From NCBI RefSeq assembly GCF_002939185.1, contig NZ_POVL01000035.1, positions 1 through 53,693 of the forward strand: 53,693 bases of DNA, written 5' to 3'. The stretch comes from Enterobacter sichuanensis. GTDB taxonomy: Bacteria; Pseudomonadota; Gammaproteobacteria; Enterobacterales; Enterobacteriaceae. The notes under the pieces are model-generated. The model was not told the DNA's origin, searched no databases, and saw only the letters and a list, made by a program, of their open reading frames with translations. A program made the position numbers and the translations under genes. This document shows, piece by piece, positions 9,945 through 19,842 of the stretch (within the stretch, counting starts at the first letter, position 1; each line of letters starts with the position of its first letter).

Positions 9945-9990
9945 TCATTGTGAGATATGATTAACACTTTAAAACCTTTCAAAGTGATTA
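9945..9990 (+). promoter_or_regulatory. Glucitol operon control region
   Basis: The AT-rich 250-bp gap between mltB and srlA contains a TTGTGAGATATGATTAACA stretch resembling a CRP half-site. It also has an inverted repeat, CACTTT (9965-9970) and AAAGTG (9981-9986), spaced by 10 bp. The latter is a candidate operator for the SrlR repressor encoded downstream. Assignments are by position and symmetry only. Confidence 0.4.
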
Positions 9991-10006
9991 TTATTAGTCG
10001 CGGTAA

Positions 10007-11556
<1,550 letters not shown>

Positions 11557-11568
11557 GAGGTTTTTGCA

Positions 11569-11931
11569 ATGACCGTGATTTACCAGACCACCATTACCCG
11601 CATCGGCCAGAGCGCAGCCGACGCATTAAGCGACCAGATGCTGATCACCTTCCGCGAAGGGGCGCCTGCGGATATCGAAGAGTTTTGTTTTATTCACTGC
11701 CACGGCGAGCTGAAGGGCGAGCTGAAGGCCGGTAGCCAGCTGGAGCTGGGCGAGGCGCGCTATGCCGTGACCGCCGTCGGCGACGTGGCTGAGCAAAACC
11801 TGCGCGAGCTGGGCCACATCACCCTGCGCTTTGATGGCCAGCCGCAGGCGGAATATCCCGGCACGGTTCACGTCGATGGTCCGGTTCCGCAGGCTGTCAC
11901 CCCAGGCTGCACGTTAAAATTTGTTGCGTAA
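11569..11931 (+). CDS. srlB: PTS glucitol/sorbitol transporter EIIA
   Basis: This 120-residue soluble phosphocarrier passes phosphate from HPr to SrlE. The histidine in the FCFIHCHGELKGEL stretch, near residue 43, is the likely phosphorylation site. Length and position, with a 12-bp gap after srlE and 14 bp before srlD, agree with E. coli. It has no membrane segment. Confidence 0.95.
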   Translation: MTVIYQTTITRIGQSAADALSDQMLITFREGAPADIEEFCFIHCHGELKGELKAGSQLELGEARYAVTAVGDVAEQNLRELGHITLRFDGQPQAEYPGTVHVDGPVPQAVTPGCTLKFVA

Positions 11932-11945
11932 TTAAGGAGATAGAC

Positions 11946-12725
11946 ATGAGTCAGGTTGCCGTTGTCATTGGTGGGGGACAAACCTTAGGCGAGTTCCTCT
12001 GCCGTGGGCTTGCCGCAGAAGGTTACCGCGTGGCGGTAGTGGACATTCAGAGTGAAAAAGCCGCCCGCGTGGCGGATAGCATCAATACCGAGTTTGGCGA
12101 AGGAATGGCGTACGGCTTTGGTGCCGACGCCACCAGCGAGCAGAGCGTGATGGCGCTGGCCCGCGGCGTGGATGAAATTTTTGGTCGTACCGACCTGCTG
12201 GTCTACAGCGCGGGAATCGCAAAAGCCGCGTTTATCAGCGATTTCGAACTGGGGGATTTTGACCGCTCGCTGCAGGTCAATCTGGTGGGCTATTTCCTCT
12301 GCGCCCGCGAGTTTTCCCGTCTGATGATCCGCGACGGCATTCAGGGGCGCATCATTCAGATCAACTCAAAATCAGGGAAAGTGGGCAGCAAGCACAACTC
12401 CGGCTACAGCGCGGCGAAGTTTGGCGGCGTGGGGCTGACGCAGTCCCTGGCGCTGGATCTGGCCGAATACGGGATCACCGTTCACTCGCTGATGCTGGGC
12501 AACCTGCTGAAATCGCCGATGTTCCAGTCCCTGCTGCCGCAGTACGCCACCAAGCTTGGCATCAAAGAGGAAGAGGTGGAGCAGTATTACATCGATAAAG
12601 TGCCGCTGAAGCGCGGGTGCGATTATCAGGACGTGCTGAACATGCTGCTGTTTTACGCCAGCCCGAAAGCCTCGTACTGCACCGGGCAGTCGATTAACGT
12701 CACCGGCGGACAGGTGATGTTCTGA
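11946..12725 (+). CDS. srlD: Sorbitol-6-phosphate dehydrogenase
   Basis: SrlD oxidises D-glucitol 6-phosphate to fructose 6-phosphate with NAD+, feeding glycolysis. The 259-residue product is a short-chain dehydrogenase. It has a nucleotide-binding glycine motif GGGQTLGEFLC near residue 8 and the catalytic Y-x3-K in SGYSAAKFGG near 153. An AAGGAGATAG site precedes the ATG. A repeat and 67 bp separate it from gutM. Confidence 0.96.
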   Translation: MSQVAVVIGGGQTLGEFLCRGLAAEGYRVAVVDIQSEKAARVADSINTEFGEGMAYGFGADATSEQSVMALARGVDEIFGRTDLLVYSAGIAKAAFISDFELGDFDRSLQVNLVGYFLCAREFSRLMIRDGIQGRIIQINSKSGKVGSKHNSGYSAAKFGGVGLTQSLALDLAEYGITVHSLMLGNLLKSPMFQSLLPQYATKLGIKEEEVEQYYIDKVPLKRGCDYQDVLNMLLFYASPKASYCTGQSINVTGGQVMF

Positions 12726-12737
12726 TCGCGCGGGCGG

Positions 12738-12776
12738 ATGCCCTCACCCTAACCCTCTCCCACAGGGAGAGGGCAT
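12738..12776. repeat. Dispersed palindromic repeat, copy 2
   Basis: ATGCCCTCACCCTAACCCTC runs into TCCCACAGGGAGAGGGCAT. It has the same core as copy 1 (8578-8615) in opposite orientation. It sits between srlD and gutM inside the operon, where the hairpin could lower expression of the regulator genes relative to the transport genes. Confidence 0.75.
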
Positions 12777-12792
12777 ACAACAAGGAGCCGAT

Positions 12793-13152
12793 ATGGTCAC
12801 CGCACTCATTACCGTCGCCGCCCTCGCCTGGATCTGCCAGATGGCGTTTGGCGGCTGGCAAATCCACCAGTTTAACCGCGCGTTTGACGCCCTGTGCCAG
12901 AAAGGTCGCGTGGGCGTCGGGCGGTCCGGCGGACGTTTCAAACCGCGGGTCGTCGTCGCGGTTGCGCTGGATGAAAACAATAACGTCTGCGATTCCCTGA
13001 TCATGCGCGGGATGACCGTCTTCGCGCGGCCGGTGAAAATCCAGGCAATCAACGGCATTTCGTTGCAGGAATTGCGGCCTGATGTGATCTTTCCCCATGA
13101 TCCACTCTGTCAGAATGCACTATCATTAGCGCTTAATCTGAAACATGGATAA
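12793..13152 (+). CDS. gutM: Glucitol operon activator GutM
   Basis: GutM (SrlM) is a 119-residue protein reported to activate the glucitol operon in E. coli. The sequence starts with a hydrophobic N-terminal helix (MVTALITVAALAWICQMAF), and a basic, glycine-rich stretch follows (GRVGVGRSGGRFKPR). CAAGGAGCCGAT precedes the ATG. It lies between srlD and srlR as in E. coli. The presence of a membrane-like helix makes the activation mechanism unclear. Confidence 0.93.
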   Translation: MVTALITVAALAWICQMAFGGWQIHQFNRAFDALCQKGRVGVGRSGGRFKPRVVVAVALDENNNVCDSLIMRGMTVFARPVKIQAINGISLQELRPDVIFPHDPLCQNALSLALNLKHG

Positions 13153-13215
13153 TTTCGTTGTGAAAGCTATAACCTTGCGAAATTATCATTTCGCAACCTA
13201 AGGAACGAAGCGCCT

Positions 13216-13989
13216 ATGAAACCTCGTCAGCGGCAGGCGGCCATTCTCGAGTATCTGCAAAAGCAGGGAAAATGCTCGGTAGACGATCTGGCCCACTACT
13301 TTGACACTACCGGCACGACAATACGCAAGGACCTGGTATTGCTCGAAAATTCTGGCGCCGTCATCCGAACCTACGGCGGCGTGGTGCTCAACAAAGACGA
13401 AGCGGACCCGCCCATCGATCACAAAACGCTGATCAACACCCACCAGAAGGCGCAGATTGCCGAAGCGGCGGTAAAATTTATCCACGATGGCGACTCTATT
13501 ATTCTGGATGCAGGCAGCACCGTGCTGCAGATGATCCCCCTGCTCAGCCGCTTTAATAACATCACCGTGATGACTAACAGTCTGCACATCGTCAACGCCC
13601 TGTCAGAGTTTGACAGCGAGCAGACCATCCTGATGCCCGGCGGTACCTTCCGTAAGAAATCCGCGTCGTTTCACGGGCAGCTGGCCGAGAACGCCTTCGA
13701 CCACTTCAGCTTCGATAAACTGTTTATGGGGACCGACGGCATCGACCTGAACGCGGGCGTCACCACCTTCAACGAGGTGTTCAACGTCAGCAAAGCGATG
13801 TGTAACGCCGCGCGGGAAGTGATTTTAATGGCGGACTCGTCGAAGTTTGGCCGTAAAAGCCCCAACATTGTCTGCAGCCTGGAAAGCGTCGACAAACTGA
13901 TTACCGACGCAGGTATCGACCCGGCGTTCAAAAAAGCGCTGGAAGAGAAAGGCATCGACGTGATCGTAACCGGAGAGAAAGATGAGTGA
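13216..13989 (+). CDS. srlR: Glucitol operon repressor, DeoR family
   Basis: This 257-residue DeoR-type repressor probably senses a phosphorylated sugar. An N-terminal winged helix-turn-helix starts [20 protein letters not shown], with the recognition region [14 protein letters not shown]. The C-terminal effector domain carries the family stretches [13 protein letters not shown] and [16 protein letters not shown]. It overlaps gutQ by 8 bp. It should bind near the srlA promoter. Confidence 0.95.
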   Translation: MKPRQRQAAILEYLQKQGKCSVDDLAHYFDTTGTTIRKDLVLLENSGAVIRTYGGVVLNKDEADPPIDHKTLINTHQKAQIAEAAVKFIHDGDSIILDAGSTVLQMIPLLSRFNNITVMTNSLHIVNALSEFDSEQTILMPGGTFRKKSASFHGQLAENAFDHFSFDKLFMGTDGIDLNAGVTTFNEVFNVSKAMCNAAREVILMADSSKFGRKSPNIVCSLESVDKLITDAGIDPAFKKALEEKGIDVIVTGEKDE

Positions 13990-14947
13990 TTTTCTGTTAA
14001 ACGCTGGCCGCCAGACCCTGATGCTGGAACTGCAGGAAGCCAGCCGCCTGCCGGAGCGTCTGGGCGATGAGTTTGTGCGCGCGGCCAACACCATTATCCA
14101 GTGCGAAGGAAAGGTGATTGTCTCCGGGATCGGCAAATCCGGCCATATTGGCAAGAAGATTGCCGCGACCCTGGCCAGCACCGGGACACCGGCGTTCTTC
14201 GTGCATCCGGCAGAAGCGCTGCACGGCGATCTGGGGATGATCGAAAGCCGCGACGTGATGCTGTTTATCTCTTACTCCGGTTCAGCCAAAGAGCTGGATC
14301 TCATCATTCCGCGCCTGCAGGAAAAGGCGGTCGCTCTGCTGGCGATGACCGGAAAATCCCGCTCGCCACTGGCGCTGGCCGCCAAAGCGACGCTGGATAT
14401 TTCCGTGGAGCGCGAAGCCTGTCCGATGCATCTCGCCCCCACTTCCAGTACCGTTAACACGCTGATGATGGGCGACGCGCTGGCCATGGCGGTAATGCAG
14501 GCGCGCGGCTTTAACGAAGAAGATTTTGCCCGTTCGCATCCGGCGGGCGCGCTCGGCGCACGACTGCTCAATAAAGTGCACCATCTGATGCGCACCGACG
14601 ATGCCATTCCGCAGGTTAAGCTCGATACCAGCGTTATGGACGCGATGCTGGAACTCAGCCGCACCGGCCTGGGCCTGGTGGCGGTGTGTGACAACGAGGG
14701 CTTTGTGAAGGGCGTCTTTACCGACGGCGACCTTAGGCGCTGGCTGGTGGGTGGCGGCAAGCTGGAATCCCAGGTGTCAGAAGCGATGACCCGGGGCGGG
14801 CTAACGCTGAACGCTGAGAGCCGCGCTATTGAGGCCAAAGAGAGCCTGATGAAACGCAAAATCACCGCCGCGCCGGTGGTGGATGACGCCGGCAAACTGT
14901 GCGGCGCCATCAACCTGCAGGATTTCTACCAGGCCGGGATCATCTAA
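13982..14947 (+). CDS. gutQ: Arabinose 5-phosphate isomerase GutQ
   Basis: GutQ converts ribulose 5-phosphate to arabinose 5-phosphate, the precursor of KDO in lipopolysaccharide. It is a paralogue of KdsD. The 321-residue product has an N-terminal SIS domain ([24 protein letters not shown] near 40, [10 protein letters not shown] near 97) and two C-terminal CBS domains ([15 protein letters not shown] near 240). It ends the srl operon. Confidence 0.96.
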   Translation: MSDFLLNAGRQTLMLELQEASRLPERLGDEFVRAANTIIQCEGKVIVSGIGKSGHIGKKIAATLASTGTPAFFVHPAEALHGDLGMIESRDVMLFISYSGSAKELDLIIPRLQEKAVALLAMTGKSRSPLALAAKATLDISVEREACPMHLAPTSSTVNTLMMGDALAMAVMQARGFNEEDFARSHPAGALGARLLNKVHHLMRTDDAIPQVKLDTSVMDAMLELSRTGLGLVAVCDNEGFVKGVFTDGDLRRWLVGGGKLESQVSEAMTRGGLTLNAESRAIEAKESLMKRKITAAPVVDDAGKLCGAINLQDFYQAGII

Positions 14948-15103
14948 CGCTTCAGTCCATGGCGCTTCGCCAGTCGGTGTCGGCTGGCGACGTCCATCTC
15001 AGGAGCCCGCTTTCTTTTACGCATTTTATTCATGAAGTAAATACATATTAGGTAAATCATTATTAATCCCTTATTTATTCTGTCCATAACGGTTTAAATG
15101 CGG

Positions 15104-15128
15104 AACAGGTGTAAAACATCAACCTGTT
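15104..15128 (+). terminator. Possible terminator after gutQ
   Basis: AACAGGT and ACCTGTT form a 7-bp stem with an 11-nt loop and are followed by TTATTCC. The stem is short and AT-containing. It lies 157 bp after gutQ and just before the 52-codon ORF. Confidence 0.35.
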
Positions 15129-15183
15129 TTATTCCCTGATTCCGGCTTAGTCTGATTATTAATTACTCAGCCGGAGACCTCCC

Positions 15184-15342
15184 ATGGCGACTTTCACTAA
15201 AGAACTACACTATCTTTCAACCTATTTTAAGCAGGTTAAAAAATCAGAGCATATATTGTTTCGCTGGCTCTACCTGAGCCCGGAGGCGCGCATTGAGTGT
15301 CTGCGCGAACTGATGATGCCCGTGAGCGCCCCTAAAAAATGA
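15184..15342 (+). CDS. Small uncharacterised protein, 52 residues
   Basis: An ORF of 52 codons starts MATFTKELHYLSTYFKQVKK and has CGGAGACC six bases before the ATG. It is basic and probably helical, with an aromatic patch (ILFRWLYLSPEARIECL) and no signal peptide or clear membrane segment. It stands alone between gutQ and the PTS gene. Good codon use and a proper ribosome binding site argue for a real gene. I do not recognise the family and assign no function. Confidence 0.5.
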   Translation: MATFTKELHYLSTYFKQVKKSEHILFRWLYLSPEARIECLRELMMPVSAPKK

Positions 15343-15361
15343 GTGCGCCCAGAGCTTACAG

Positions 15362-15387
15362 GCCGGGTATGCCCAGCGCAACCCGGC
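15362..15387. repeat. REP-like palindrome
   Basis: GCCGGGT and ACCCGGC flank a 12-nt centre, followed by AAAAAG. It lies 20 bp after the 52-codon ORF and is probably an extragenic palindrome that also stabilises its RNA. Confidence 0.5.
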
Positions 15388-15559
15388 AAAAAGCGGAACA
15401 AATAATTCAATTCATCATTGTTTATTTAAATATAAATTAGCTGAACAAATATAATTAAATTAATTTATGCTGCATCACAATTTCATCCATCCTGCTTTCT
15501 CATTAAAATAAAAACTGTTATTTTTCGATGTGAATTAAGTTTTACTGGAACCCACTCTC

Positions 15560-17050
15560 ATGAATGCATTTAGTTATTTGCAGCGTCTGGGTAAAGCCCT
15601 GATGTTGCCCATCGCCACGCTGCCTGTGGCGGCGATCTTATTACGTCTCGGTCAGCCCGATGTTTTTAATATTCCCTTTATTGCCAGTGCGGGGGGCGGT
15701 ATTTTCGACAGCTTACCGCTACTTTTTGCCCTTGGCATCGCCATTGGTCTGGCTAAAGACAACGCGGGCGCGGCCGCCCTTGCCGGTGCCGTCGGCTTCC
15801 TGGTGCTGACCAAAGCCACGGCGGTCATTAACGCATCCATTAACATGTCCTTTTTCGCAGGGATTATTGCTGGCGTGGTCGCAGGCCACTGCTATAACCG
15901 CTTCTCGAATACCAAACTGCCGGACTTCCTCGCCTTCTTTGCGGGCAAGCGGCTGGTCCCGATCGTGACCGGGCTTATCTGCCTGTTCATCGCCTGGGTG
16001 TGCGGCTACGTCTGGCCTTCCGTGCAGCACGGGATTGATACCTTCAGCCTGCTCGTTTCCCACAGCGGCGAACCGGGCTGGTTTATCTATGGGGTGCTCA
16101 ACCGCGCGTTGATTCCGTTTGGCCTGCACTACATTCTGCACTCCGTCTTCTGGTTTAGCCTCGGCGACTGTCTGAAGGTCACCTATGACGCCGCAAGTGC
16201 GGTACATAACATCTGTCTCGCACCGGATGTGGTGAAAGGTCTGGTGGTCGGCGGTGCCGTACCGGGCATCGAGGGGTCCTCTGTCACCCAGATTGCCACC
16301 GACCTGACCCGTGGCGACCTTAACCGCTTCTTCGCAGGTGACCCGCATGCCGGCGTTTACATGGCCTGGGCATACCCGATCTTTATGGGCGGTCTGCCGG
16401 GGGCTGCGCTGGCGATGTATTTTGCCGCGCCGAAAGCCCGCCGTTCAGCCGTAGGCGGGATGCTGCTCTCTGTTGCGCTGACGGCCTTCCTGACCGGCAT
16501 CACCGAACCGATTGAGTTCTCCTTCCTGTTCCTCGCACCGGCCCTGTATGCCCTGCATGCAGTCCTTGCGGGTGTCAGCATGGTGATCGCCAACAGCCTC
16601 GGCGTGCTGCACGGCTTTGGTTTCTCAGCCGGGTTGATCGACTTTGTGCTTAACTGGGGACTTGCCACGAAGCCGTGGATCTTAATCCCGCTGATTGTGC
16701 TGTTCTTCGCGATCTATTTTGTCGTGTTCACCTTCGCGATCCGCGTCTTTAAGCTGAAAACGCCGGGACGCGAGGAGGAGGACACCATCACGGGTGGGTC
16801 TGACGATCAAAGCGAGGCCATTGCCCGGTACATCGTGGCGTTGGGCGGTAAAGAAAACCTGAAGAGTGTCGACGCCTGCATTACCCGCTTGCGCCTGACG
16901 CTGGTGGATAACAGCGTGCTGGATGAACCTGCGCTGAAAGCGCTGGGTGCCAAAGGTATTCTGAAAATGGGTACTCAGAATGCGCAGGTCATACTCGGCC
17001 CTCAGGCTGAAAGCATTGCCCTGAAGATTCGGGCACAGACAGAAGCCTGA
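15560..17050 (+). CDS. PTS sugar transporter EIICB, NagE-like, without EIIA domain
   Basis: This 496-residue inner-membrane permease imports and phosphorylates a sugar. EIIC spans residues 1 to about 395, with NagE/PtsG-family stretches (LGKALMLPIATLPVAAILLR, GITEPIEFSFLFLAPALYALH). EIIB carries the phospho-Cys in DACITRLRLT (Cys440). Closest by memory is NagE (N-acetylglucosamine), but the EIIA domain is missing, so phosphate must come from another EIIA such as Crr. An SgrR-like regulator follows by 131 bp. The substrate is unknown; a hexosamine or glucoside is likely. The AT-rich 170-bp region upstream probably holds its promoter. Confidence 0.85.
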   Translation: MNAFSYLQRLGKALMLPIATLPVAAILLRLGQPDVFNIPFIASAGGGIFDSLPLLFALGIAIGLAKDNAGAAALAGAVGFLVLTKATAVINASINMSFFAGIIAGVVAGHCYNRFSNTKLPDFLAFFAGKRLVPIVTGLICLFIAWVCGYVWPSVQHGIDTFSLLVSHSGEPGWFIYGVLNRALIPFGLHYILHSVFWFSLGDCLKVTYDAASAVHNICLAPDVVKGLVVGGAVPGIEGSSVTQIATDLTRGDLNRFFAGDPHAGVYMAWAYPIFMGGLPGAALAMYFAAPKARRSAVGGMLLSVALTAFLTGITEPIEFSFLFLAPALYALHAVLAGVSMVIANSLGVLHGFGFSAGLIDFVLNWGLATKPWILIPLIVLFFAIYFVVFTFAIRVFKLKTPGREEEDTITGGSDDQSEAIARYIVALGGKENLKSVDACITRLRLTLVDNSVLDEPALKALGAKGILKMGTQNAQVILGPQAESIALKIRAQTEA

Positions 17051-17065
17051 CGCTGAGCGTTCCTG

Positions 17066-17090
17066 TTCCCTCTCCACACAGGAGAGGGAA
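17066..17090. terminator. Hairpin after the PTS gene (repeat copy 3)
   Basis: TTCCCTCTCC and GGAGAGGGAA form a perfect 10-bp stem with loop ACACA, 15 bp past the PTS stop. No U-tract follows on the plus strand (TAAAACC). The core resembles the repeats at 8578 and 12738, so it may be a degenerate copy serving as an RNA 3' end. Confidence 0.5.
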
Positions 17091-17181
17091 TAAAACCGGA
17101 ACACTTCATCTATCCAGACCTTATTTATTCCGCAAAACACCCTACACTCTCAACATCCCCTATCGTCACCGGAACGTCGCT

Positions 17182-18846
17182 ATGCGCCAGCTTCAGAAAA
17201 TCCGTCAGTATCAACGGCTTTATCAGCATTACGGTGCTGCGCCAAAGCCGACCACCATCGCGGAAGTGGCGGAGGTGGCAGTGTGCAGCGAACGCCACGC
17301 GCGCACCCTGCTGCGCCAGCTGGCGCAGAGCGGCTGGCTAAGCTGGAACGCCCAGCCGGGACGCGGGCATCGGGCCATCCTGCATTGCCTGGCGACCACC
17401 AGCGAACTGAGCGCGCCACTGATGCACGCCTGTCTGGAGAAAGGGGATTACCAGAGCGCGCTGCAGCTGGCAGACGGTGATCCGGCCAGCCTGCATCACA
17501 TCATCACCCCGTTTTTAGGCGGTAAATGGTTAAAACATCAGCCGACGCTGCGCATACCCTGGTACCGCGCCCTCACGTCGCTTGATCCGTCTCTTCAGCG
17601 CCGCCGTGCCGAACAGCATATTATCTGCGCGGTTCACGCGGGGCTGACGCGCTACGCGCCCGGCCACCCGCAGCCGGTAGCGGATTTAGCCCATCACTGG
17701 GAAATTGATGATGACAAACTGCGCTGGCGCTTCTACCTGCGCAGCGGCGCGCACTGGCATAACGGGCAGGCCATCAGTGATGAAGATATTCTCAGCGCGC
17801 TGCACCAGCTGCTGGCCGACCCGGCCCGCAGCGCAGGGCTCGCACACGTTACTCAGGTATCGCTTGTCGCCCCCTGGTGTCTGGAGATCGCACTCACCGC
17901 ACCCGATGCCATGCTGGCCCATCGTCTGGCGCATCACGCCTGTCGCCTGCCGCATCCGCAACAGCCGGGTATTGGCGCTGGTCCCTTTGCTATCGCCCAT
18001 CATCATTCGCACTACCTGCGCCTTGAGCGCCAGCCGTGGTACTTTGCGGCGCACCCGCTGCTGCATGCGATCGAGTTCTGGCGAACCCGCAGCGAGACGG
18101 AAAAAACCGCCTGGATAACCGTAGGGAAAGGCGAAAATGCCCGGGGGTCCGTTACCTCCATCAGCAGTGGCTTTGCCTGGCTGATGCTCAACGTCGGGTT
18201 GCCGCAGCCGCTGGCGGCCTGGCTGCGTCAGGAAATTCAGCAGATTAATCAGCAGAACATCCACCGGGATGATGTCGACACCCGCACGGAAATTCTTCCC
18301 GGCATCACGACCCCCGTATTTCCGGAAGCGTCCGACGTGACGCTTCCCGCCACCCTGTCGCTGGTTTGCTATCACACGCCTGAGCTGTGCGAGCTTGCCA
18401 GTATGCTGCAAACACGCCTGAAAAAGCGCGGCTGCGAGCTGATCATCCACAGGAAAGATCGTGAGGCGTGGCATGTCCCCGACGCGCTGACGCAGGCGGA
18501 TATCTTACTGGGGGATTATCTGGCGGGCGAAATACCGGTCTTTGCGCTGGCAGAGTGGTTTACTGAAGAGCCAGCCTGGGCCACCGCCCTGGGGCAGGGT
18601 CCGTGGCAAAAAGCGAAGCAGACCCTGATGCGCTATTGCGAAAGCGAGGAGAGCCTGCAAACAGCGCTGCCGTCTTTCTTCCAGTCCTTACTTGAAAGCG
18701 GCGCCTGCACGCCGCTGTTCCACTACCGCTATCGTCTTAATACCCTGGAAAACGTGCAGGACATTGTGCTGACCGCCAGCGGCTGGCTCGATTTTACCCG
18801 CGCCTGGCTGCCGCCAGCTCAGGAACGTACCACCAGCGCGTCGTAG
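17182..18846 (+). CDS. SgrR-family transcriptional regulator
   Basis: This 554-residue protein has the SgrR layout. An N-terminal winged helix (residues 1 to about 115; EVAEVAVCSERHARTLLRQL) is fused to a solute-binding-protein domain (SBP_bac_5 type; VADLAHHWEIDDDKLRWRFYLRSGAHWHNG near 165-195) that would sense a small molecule. SgrR controls the glucose-phosphate stress RNA SgrS in E. coli. This one is a paralogue beside a PTS gene, so it may respond to the imported sugar or its phosphate. Its 3' end overlaps the convergent transporter gene by 28 bp. Confidence 0.82.
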   Translation: MRQLQKIRQYQRLYQHYGAAPKPTTIAEVAEVAVCSERHARTLLRQLAQSGWLSWNAQPGRGHRAILHCLATTSELSAPLMHACLEKGDYQSALQLADGDPASLHHIITPFLGGKWLKHQPTLRIPWYRALTSLDPSLQRRRAEQHIICAVHAGLTRYAPGHPQPVADLAHHWEIDDDKLRWRFYLRSGAHWHNGQAISDEDILSALHQLLADPARSAGLAHVTQVSLVAPWCLEIALTAPDAMLAHRLAHHACRLPHPQQPGIGAGPFAIAHHHSHYLRLERQPWYFAAHPLLHAIEFWRTRSETEKTAWITVGKGENARGSVTSISSGFAWLMLNVGLPQPLAAWLRQEIQQINQQNIHRDDVDTRTEILPGITTPVFPEASDVTLPATLSLVCYHTPELCELASMLQTRLKKRGCELIIHRKDREAWHVPDALTQADILLGDYLAGEIPVFALAEWFTEEPAWATALGQGPWQKAKQTLMRYCESEESLQTALPSFFQSLLESGACTPLFHYRYRLNTLENVQDIVLTASGWLDFTRAWLPPAQERTTSAS

Positions 18847-19841
18847 CCGCGCCAGCGGTAGTTGACCATCGAGATCAGCCAGCAGGCGACAAACAGCCCG
18901 ACGACCACAAACCCGGCGTTGCCCAGGTTGTCGTTCACCGCGCCAATCACATCCCAGACGCCGCCGCTGAGGGCAAATTTGTCCATCAGCAGACCCAACG
19001 CTTCCAGCCCGCCGATAAACAGCGCCACCACCACGGAGGTGCCGGTGATGGTCATGTTGTAGTAAAGCTTGCGCTGTGGCTTGTTAAACGCCCAGCCGTA
19101 GGCCCCCACCATCAGCAAATTGTCGAGAGTATCCACCAGCGCCATGCCGCTGGCGAAGAGCGCCGGGAAGACCATGATGGACCACACCGACATGCCGTTT
19201 GAGGCGCTGGCGGCAGAAATACCCAGCACGCCAATCTCGGTAGCGGTATCAAACCCCAGGCCAAACAGAAAACCGACCAGGTACATCTGCCAGCTTTTGT
19301 TGACCAGGCGGAACGTCGCGCCGAACAGCCAGTTCATCACCCCGCCCTGCGCCGGAAGCGCAATCTCCCCCTGCACGGGCTTGCCGTTTTTCAGCGCCTG
19401 GAAACTGCGCCACACGCCGCGCAGGATCACCATATTCACCAGCGCCATTGCCAGCAGGAAGGTCGCCGACACCGCCGTGCCAATCAGGCTGCCGGTCTCG
19501 TGAAACCACGCCATATTCTTCTGAAACGCCGTGGCGGTCGCGGCAATGGCAATGGAGGCCAGCACCACAATGGTAGAGTGCCCCAGCGAGAACCAGGCCC
19601 CGACGCCGGACGGGCGTTTTCCCTGCTGCATCATCTTACGCGTCACGGTATCGATGGCCGCAATGTGGTCGGCATCCACCGCATGACGCAGTCCGTAGCA
19701 CCAGGCCAGCAGGCTTGCCGCCATCAGCGCCGTGCTGTCGCTGAAGGTGTGCCATGCCCATCCCCAGGCCAGCAGGTTTGCCATTACCAGAGCCAGCAGC
19801 AGAAGCGCGGCGCGAGGTTCATTGCGTAAGAGTCGTAACAT
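18819..19841 (-). CDS. Nickel/cobalt transporter, NiCoT (HoxN/NixA) family
   Basis: This 340-residue inner-membrane permease has about eight helices. The family signature RHAVDADHI is at residues 52-60, and further NiCoT motifs include LGFDTATEIGVL near 200 and SLGHSTIVV near 90. It begins 1-2 bp after hypF on the same strand, so it is probably co-transcribed with hydN-hypF and supplies Ni2+ for hydrogenase maturation. I placed the start at 19841 (MLRLLRNEPRAA), because the longer ORF lies inside hypF. Cobalt transport is not excluded. Confidence 0.9.
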   Translation of the reverse strand: MLRLLRNEPRAALLLLALVMANLLAWGWAWHTFSDSTALMAASLLAWCYGLRHAVDADHIAAIDTVTRKMMQQGKRPSGVGAWFSLGHSTIVVLASIAIAATATAFQKNMAWFHETGSLIGTAVSATFLLAMALVNMVILRGVWRSFQALKNGKPVQGEIALPAQGGVMNWLFGATFRLVNKSWQMYLVGFLFGLGFDTATEIGVLGISAASASNGMSVWSIMVFPALFASGMALVDTLDNLLMVGAYGWAFNKPQRKLYYNMTITGTSVVVALFIGGLEALGLLMDKFALSGGVWDVIGAVNDNLGNAGFVVVGLFVACWLISMVNYRWRGYDALVVRS

Positions 19842-19842
19842 T

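Noticed and set aside
12700..13098. Minus-strand frame over gutM
   Set aside because: It is antisense to gutM and includes the intergenic repeat read as protein (LSLWERVRVRA-like text), a common artefact.
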